The translations under genes were made by a program, and so were the position numbers. DNA of 10,173 nucleotides from CAMYKD01 sp041617155 (GTDB lineage Bacteria; Pseudomonadota; Alphaproteobacteria; Kiloniellales; JAKSDN01), in the NCBI GenBank assembly GCA_041617155.1, contig JBFJPL010000143.1, forward strand, positions 1 to 10,173. The letters are read 5' to 3'. The notes beneath the pieces were generated by a model. It ran no database searches and had not been told where the DNA came from. It saw only the letters and a program-made list of their open reading frames with translations. Each line of letters starts with the position of its first letter. Position 1 is the stretch's first letter. Shown one piece after another: positions 7,053-10,173 of the stretch.

Positions 7053-7340
7053 TCACCGCAAGGGGGCCTGACGACGCAAAAGAAGGCGATTGTAGAGCCA
7101 GGCGATCATGAGGCCGGCGATAAGGCCGTCGACGAAGCCCCAAACCGCACCGGCGATGCTGCCGACAAGCGTGGGGCTAAAACCAATGTACAAACTGGAT
7201 AGGGCCGCGGCCACCGGCACGCCCCAGCCAAACCACCCAGCCATGATGCCGAGAACGAACACGAACACACCGGATGTTATGCCGAAGGCGAGGCCAAAGC
7301 TCACCACGCCTATCGTCGTATGATGCTGGTCTAGCGCCAT
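7053..7340 (-). CDS. Small holin-like membrane protein
   Basis: A 95-residue hydrophobic protein, beginning MALDQHHTTIGVVSFGLAFG. Hydrophobic segments lie at about residues 10-37 and 38-60, and a third at about 61-82 ends in AWLYNRLLLRR. I recall similar proteins in alphaproteobacteria annotated 'bacteriophage holin' by loose similarity. There are no endolysin or phage genes nearby, so a phage lysis role is doubtful; a housekeeping or stress membrane function is as likely. The ATG at 7340 has an excellent ribosome site (AAGGAAGGGA, ending 3-4 bases upstream), which rules out the GTG extension to 7454. An FNR-type promoter lies upstream, suggesting expression at low oxygen. Confidence 0.85.
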   Translation of the reverse strand: MALDQHHTTIGVVSFGLAFGITSGVFVFVLGIMAGWFGWGVPVAAALSSLYIGFSPTLVGSIAGAVWGFVDGLIAGLMIAWLYNRLLLRRQAPLR

Positions 7341-7388
7341 GTTCCCTTCCTTCCACTTTGAGGTCAGCCAACCAAAATCGGAAGGGGT

Positions 7389-7430
7389 TTTATCGCACGC
7401 TCGAATCCCCCGTGATGTGACGCAGATCAA
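7389..7430 (-). promoter_or_regulatory. FNR/FixK-type class II promoter of the holin-like gene
   Basis: On the minus strand TTGATCTGCGTCAC (7430-7417) matches TTGAY-N4-RTCAA at every fixed position but the last. GATAAA (7394-7389) is a -10-like hexamer whose centre is 32 bp from the operator centre, the class II spacing. This predicts a start near 7382 and a leader of about 42 nt before the ATG at 7340. The same geometry occurs at the usp promoter. Confidence 0.65.
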
Positions 7431-7442
7431 AATTGGATCGGG

Positions 7443-7467
7443 ACCGGGCAGCACAGCCCGGTTTTTT
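7443..7467 (+). terminator. Intrinsic terminator with no obvious gene
   Basis: ACCGGGC (7443-7449) pairs perfectly with GCCCGGT (7456-7462) around a 6-nt loop, followed by a T6 run (7462-7467). This is a textbook rho-independent terminator for plus-strand transcripts. No plus-strand gene ends upstream: the nearest is the acyl-CoA ligase remnant at 2679. It may end a small RNA starting in the 7341-7440 gap, be left from a lost gene, or insulate the downstream gene from antisense transcription. Confidence 0.75.
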
Positions 7468-7607
7468 CCGCGGGCCGTATCCTGGCGGCACCGGGTCGGA
7501 TTTGCTCCGGCGCGGGCTGCCGGTACGATCGGCGATCAGCCAGGGCTGATTGAACGAAGCGGTCGCGCCGTCGAGCGGGTCCGGCGCGGTGGGAAGCCGG
7601 AGCGAGG

Positions 7608-8073
7608 ATGCTCGTGAAGCCGTCGATTGCGGTCATCTTGTCGATACTGTTGGGTCCGCACGCGACATTTGGGCAAGAAGCGCTCAGGGTCGACACCACC
7701 TCGGCCCCGCCATTGGCGAATGATGAGCAAACCGGTTTCCACGACCAACTGACCAAGGCGGCGTTCAAGCGAATTGGCCGGGAGGTCTCCATCGTGTGGC
7801 TGCCGGCGAGCGCGAAGCTCGCTTCATTTCTTCTGCGCCTGTCCGAACACGCAGAGCAACGCGAACACGATCCCGAGAACATCTACACACCGATGAGCCG
7901 TAGTGAAATCGCCGATTATCTTGGCCTGACCCCCCGAGACGATTCGCAGAACCATTGGCCGGTCGAGGGATCGAGGCCCAATTGACGTACCTGAATCCAA
8001 ACACGTTGCGAGCCTCGACCTGGACCGGCTGGTCGACTTGGCAAGCAGCGAAGGCTCCAACGGCGCCTTCTAA
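7608..8073 (+). pseudogene. Chimeric remnant: solute-binding protein start joined to FNR/FixK-type HTH end
   Basis: The ATG at 7608 has GGAGCGAGG just upstream. Residues 1-22 look like a signal peptide (hydrophobic SIAVILSILLG). Residues 25-66 (LRVDTTSAPPLANDEQTGF, then KAAFKRIGREVSIVWLPA) resemble the start of a periplasmic SBP_bac_3-type binding protein. At about residue 67-70 (nt ~7806-7817) the match switches to a CRP/FNR-family regulator: LASFLLRLSEHAEQ (71-84), then MSRSEIADYLGLT (96-108), the end of the dimer helix and the first HTH helix. After that the frame is broken at a C6 run (7930-7935). Removing one C restores LTPETIRRTIGR and then IDVPESKHV...LDLDRL, ending at TAA 8071. The FNR recognition motif E-x2-S-R reads E-T-I-R-R here, so Ser is lost as well. 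As written, a 125-residue product ends at 7985. The effector-sensing domain of the regulator and most of the binding protein are missing. Neither parent function can remain. Confidence 0.8.
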
Positions 8074-8074
8074 C

Positions 8075-8098
8075 CGTCTTTGACCGAGATCAAAGACG
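8075..8098 (+). promoter_or_regulatory. FNR/FixK-type operator
   Basis: TTGACCGAGATCAA at 8080-8093 fits TTGAY-N4-RTCAA and is the core of a perfect 9-bp dyad: CGTCTTTGA (8075-8083) and TCAAAGACG (8090-8098) with a 6-nt spacer. It starts 1 base after the stop of the regulator remnant and about 130 bp before the small ORF at 8220. At the class II distance only TACGCA (8116-8121) is found, a poor -10, so the promoter geometry is less certain than at the other two sites. Confidence 0.65.
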
Positions 8099-8219
8099 AT
8101 TTGGTACCCACGATGTACGCAGGACAGAAGGAGCAAAGCGCGTAAAACAGCGGCATGCCGCAGCCCTAGGCATTGCCCCGAGGAGGGGTAGCTCCTTCGC
8201 GCATGTAATGGAGTCAAGC

Positions 8220-8507
8220 ATGACCGCGGGACCTCGGCAATGGAGACAGGCGGTAGCGGACTTCGATGATCGAACCAAGCTCGAGCTTGCGCAGATCGGT
8301 GTCGCCACCACGACATTGCCCATATTTTTGGCCAAGGGAAGATTGGCCGCATTCTTTCGGCTGGCGGGTGCCGGCCCAGACGTCGAGATCCAACCGATCC
8401 GGCGGTCTTTGATACCGGACGAACACCGGGCCCTTCTTAAGCACGGTCCCTGTCGTGGCCGGGTACGTGATCTTAAGGCGGAAACCCGCGCGGATCCGAG
8501 CCGTTGA
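8220..8507 (+). CDS. Small protein of unknown function
   Basis: 95 residues, starting MTAGPRQWRQAVADFDDRTK. The ATG at 8220 has GGAG (8210-8213) with a 6-base spacer, better placed than the in-frame ATG at 8208. There is an aliphatic stretch (LELAQIGVATTTLPIFLA, about residues 20-37) too broken for a clear membrane helix, and a basic, Arg-rich C-terminus. I recognise no family. It lies downstream of the FNR-type operator. Its TGA (8505-8507) overlaps a possible TTG start of the next gene and lies 5 bases before that gene's ATG, so the two are probably co-transcribed. A fair ribosome site and the tight junction support it; lack of family resemblance and an open reverse strand weaken it. Confidence 0.55.
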   Translation: MTAGPRQWRQAVADFDDRTKLELAQIGVATTTLPIFLAKGRLAAFFRLAGAGPDVEIQPIRRSLIPDEHRALLKHGPCRGRVRDLKAETRADPSR

Positions 8508-8512
8508 ACATC

Positions 8513-9883
8513 ATGGCTGCGGAACACCGGGCAGGACATGGCGCAGATACCCCCCGCCGGATCATGATTTTGGGTGCCGCCGGGCGTGACTTTCACAATT
8601 TCAATGCCGTCTTTCGCGATGATGCGCATTTTCGGGTCGTTGCCTTTACGGCGACCCAGATTCCCGGCATTAGCGGGCGACGCTATCCGCCGGCCCTCGC
8701 CGGTGATCTTTATCCCGACGGCATAGCCGTAGAGGACGAAACGAATCTGGAGGCGATCTGCCGCCGCGAGAGTGTCCAGGAAGTGGTCTTCGCCTACAGC
8801 GACGTGCCCCATGCCCATGTCATGCACTTGGCTTCCCGCGCGCTTGCCGCCGGCGCCGACTTCCGCCTGCTGGGCCCCGACAGCACGATGCTCAAGTCGC
8901 GGCGCCCGGTCATCTCGGTGACCGCCATACGCACCGGCTGCGGCAAATCGCAGACGGCGCGCTGGTTGGCGCGACATATCGGCCAACGGGGTCTCCGGGT
9001 CGCTGCCCTGCGCCATCCCATGCCCTACGGCGACCTGGAGCAAGAGCGCGTGCAGCGCTTCGCCAACCGGGATGACCTTGAGGCAGCCGCCTGCACCGTC
9101 GAGGAGCGCGAGGAATACGAGCCCTATATCGCCGCGGGTCACGTCGTCTTCGCCGGCGTGGACTATGCCGACATCCTTGCAGCCGCCGAGAACGAGGCAG
9201 ACCTGATCCTGTGGGACGGTGGCAACAACGACTTTGCCTTCATTCGGCCGAATCTAAGCATTGTCTTGGCCGATGCCTTGAGGCCCGGGCAGGCGTCGTC
9301 GCACTATCCGGGCGAGGCGGCGTTGCGCATGGCCGACGTGATCGTCGTCAACAAGGTCAATTCGGCGCCGCCAGCTCAAGTTGAGCGAGTTGTCGACGAG
9401 GTGCGGGCCATTAACCCGAAGGCACCGGTGATCCGTGCCGCCTCCGTGGTCCGCCTGGAGGACGGTGTTTCGCTGCGTGGCAAGCGCGTTCTGGTGGTCG
9501 AGGACGGCCCCACCATCACACATGGCGGCATGGCCTATGGCGCGGGATTCGTCGCCGCAACCAACTGCGAGGGGGCCGAGGTGGTGGATCCACGGCCCTT
9601 CGCCGCCGCGGAGATCCGCTCCGTGTTCGAGACTTATCGCCATATCGGTCCGGTGCTTCCGGCCGTCGGCTATGGGGCCGGCCAGCTGGCTGCCCTCGCG
9701 GAAACCATCAACCGGGCCGAGGTCGATGTCGTCGTCAGCGGGACGCCGGCGGACATCTCCTTGCTCGCCGCGCTCAACAAACCGGTGGTACGGGCCCGCT
9801 ACGAGCTCGCCGATGCCGGGGACCCGACTCTCGGCAGCGTCGTCGACCAATGGCTGGACGAGCGCGGCTCGGCCGGCGGCTGA
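8513..9883 (+). CDS. P-loop protein of the COG2403 / cyclic 2,3-diphosphoglycerate synthetase-like family
   Basis: A 456-residue soluble protein. The N-terminal Rossmann-like part begins RRIMILGAAGRDFHNFN (about 15-31), a family hallmark. A P-loop domain follows: VISVTAIRTGCGKSQTAR, with GCGKS at 142-146. Next come LRHPMPYGDLEQERVQRF (about 166-183), EEREEYEPYI and LILWDGGNNDF (about 231-241), and VIVVNK in the next domain. The family includes the methanogen enzyme that cyclises 2,3-diphosphoglycerate using ATP; bacterial members are usually labelled 'predicted GTPase' and their reaction is not settled. All motifs are intact and the length is typical. The ATG at 8513 is chosen; a TTG at 8504 in the same frame would overlap the upstream stop (TTGA) and add three residues. 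Neither has a strong ribosome site, so coupling to the small upstream ORF is likely. An FNR-type operator precedes the pair, which suggests low-oxygen expression. Confidence 0.9.
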   Translation: MAAEHRAGHGADTPRRIMILGAAGRDFHNFNAVFRDDAHFRVVAFTATQIPGISGRRYPPALAGDLYPDGIAVEDETNLEAICRRESVQEVVFAYSDVPHAHVMHLASRALAAGADFRLLGPDSTMLKSRRPVISVTAIRTGCGKSQTARWLARHIGQRGLRVAALRHPMPYGDLEQERVQRFANRDDLEAAACTVEEREEYEPYIAAGHVVFAGVDYADILAAAENEADLILWDGGNNDFAFIRPNLSIVLADALRPGQASSHYPGEAALRMADVIVVNKVNSAPPAQVERVVDEVRAINPKAPVIRAASVVRLEDGVSLRGKRVLVVEDGPTITHGGMAYGAGFVAATNCEGAEVVDPRPFAAAEIRSVFETYRHIGPVLPAVGYGAGQLAALAETINRAEVDVVVSGTPADISLLAALNKPVVRARYELADAGDPTLGSVVDQWLDERGSAGG

Positions 9884-9890
9884 GCGGCAA

Positions 9891-9923
9891 GTTCCGGACC
9901 GCGCATCGCGGTCCGCGCGGAAC
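9891..9923 (+). terminator. Strong hairpin after the COG2403 gene
   Basis: GGACCGCG (9896-9903) and CGCGGTCC (9907-9914) form a perfect 8-bp stem with a 3-nt loop. It is extended by GTTCC (9891-9895) and GGAAC (9919-9923) across a 4-nt bulge. It begins 7 bases after the TGA at 9883, the right place for a terminator. There is no T-run (AATCGC follows), so it may instead be an RNA-stabilising 3' hairpin. Confidence 0.5.
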
Positions 9924-9990
9924 AATCGCAGCACCGGGTTGCCGCCCGCTGACGGGCACTTGGCAGCCCATGCCGCAGAGGATGAAACCG

Positions 9991-10173
9991 ATGGGCGTCG
10001 ATCCAGCCCGCAATTCTCATACTGGCCATGGCCTGCGTCGCGTTCGGGCGGCGTGCTCGGCGAGGAGCAGGCCGAAAAGCGGTGCTGTAGCACCGGTCGA
10101 GGCCTTCGACGCGGCCGACACCCGGCTGGGCGCGACCCAGCGGGCGGCGTTGTCCGGCCGACAGGGTGCGTCA
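9991..10173 (+). CDS. Possible 5' end of a gene running off the window (doubtful)
   Basis: From ATG 9991 (GAGG at 9978-9981) the frame stays open to the right edge, 61 codons. The last ~27 codons have strongly GC-biased third positions and read protein-like (VEAFDAADTRLGATQRAALSG), but the first 30 do not. A minus-strand frame from the edge to a TGA at 10017-10019 is also open and contains FGLLLAEHAAR. I recognise neither; at most one is real. Confidence 0.22.
   Translation, partial: MGVDPARNSHTGHGLRRVRAACSARSRPKSGAVAPVEAFDAADTRLGATQRAALSGRQGAS

Noticed and set aside
6970..7071. Plus-strand ORF of 33 codons starting MKPIADAVG
   Set aside because: No ribosome binding site, no family resemblance and it overlaps the 3' end of the holin-like gene on the other strand.
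7535..7550. Perfect dyad ATCAGCC/GGCTGAT with a 2-base centre
   Set aside because: The loop is too short for an RNA hairpin and there is no T-run. It could be an operator, but no second copy or known consensus supports it.
8090..9142. Open frame of 350 codons on the minus strand over the COG2403 gene and the small ORF
   Set aside because: Antisense to a gene with an intact P-loop and family motifs. No ribosome site or domain seen. It does lower confidence in the small ORF at 8220 slightly.
9254..10093. Open frame of 279 codons on the minus strand at the right end
   Set aside because: Mostly antisense to the COG2403 gene; no recognisable motifs.

Overview
The window is GC-rich bacterial DNA. 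The protein families and FNR/FixK-type operators suggest an alphaproteobacterium, probably Rhodospirillales-like, that meets low oxygen. This is inference from gene content and style; there is no rRNA, tRNA or other taxonomic marker. I see no CRISPR array, insertion sequence or tRNA.

Layout. The left edge (1-66) holds the last 21 codons of an unidentified gene. A GNAT acetyltransferase (232-825, +) converges with, and overlaps by 17 bp, a small single-pass membrane protein (809-1111, -). A UspF-like universal stress protein (1439-1909, -) has an FNR-type class II promoter upstream. Next is a wrecked long-chain acyl-CoA ligase (2077-2679, +). Its ends survive, its core is deleted, and it carries frame changes and an in-frame stop.

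The centre is a two-gene minus-strand operon. A 951-residue three-domain protein, acyl carrier domain + fatty acyl-AMP ligase-like domain + PlsC-type acyltransferase (3969-6824), is followed, with an 11 bp overlap, by a UMF1/Atg22-like MFS transporter (2720-3979). The logic resembles the enterobacterial Aas/LplT lysophospholipid repair pair, but with a different domain order, a built-in acyl carrier and a different transporter family. This is the strongest candidate for an undescribed system.

The right part looks like a low-oxygen region with decay. It holds a small holin-like membrane protein (7053-7340, -) behind a second FNR-type promoter, then an orphan intrinsic terminator (7443-7467, +). 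A chimeric pseudogene (7608-8073, +) joins the signal peptide and start of a periplasmic solute-binding protein to the HTH end of an FNR/FixK-family regulator. A third FNR-type operator (8075-8098) follows, then a small unknown ORF (8220-8507, +) and a COG2403-type P-loop protein related to cyclic 2,3-diphosphoglycerate synthetase (8513-9883, +). The last ~290 bp hold a strong hairpin and a doubtful partial ORF.

How the parts fit: three FNR/FixK-like boxes lie upstream of the stress protein, the holin-like protein and the COG2403 pair, so these probably form a small oxygen-controlled regulon. The FNR-family gene inside the window is broken, so any control must come from a regulator elsewhere in the genome.
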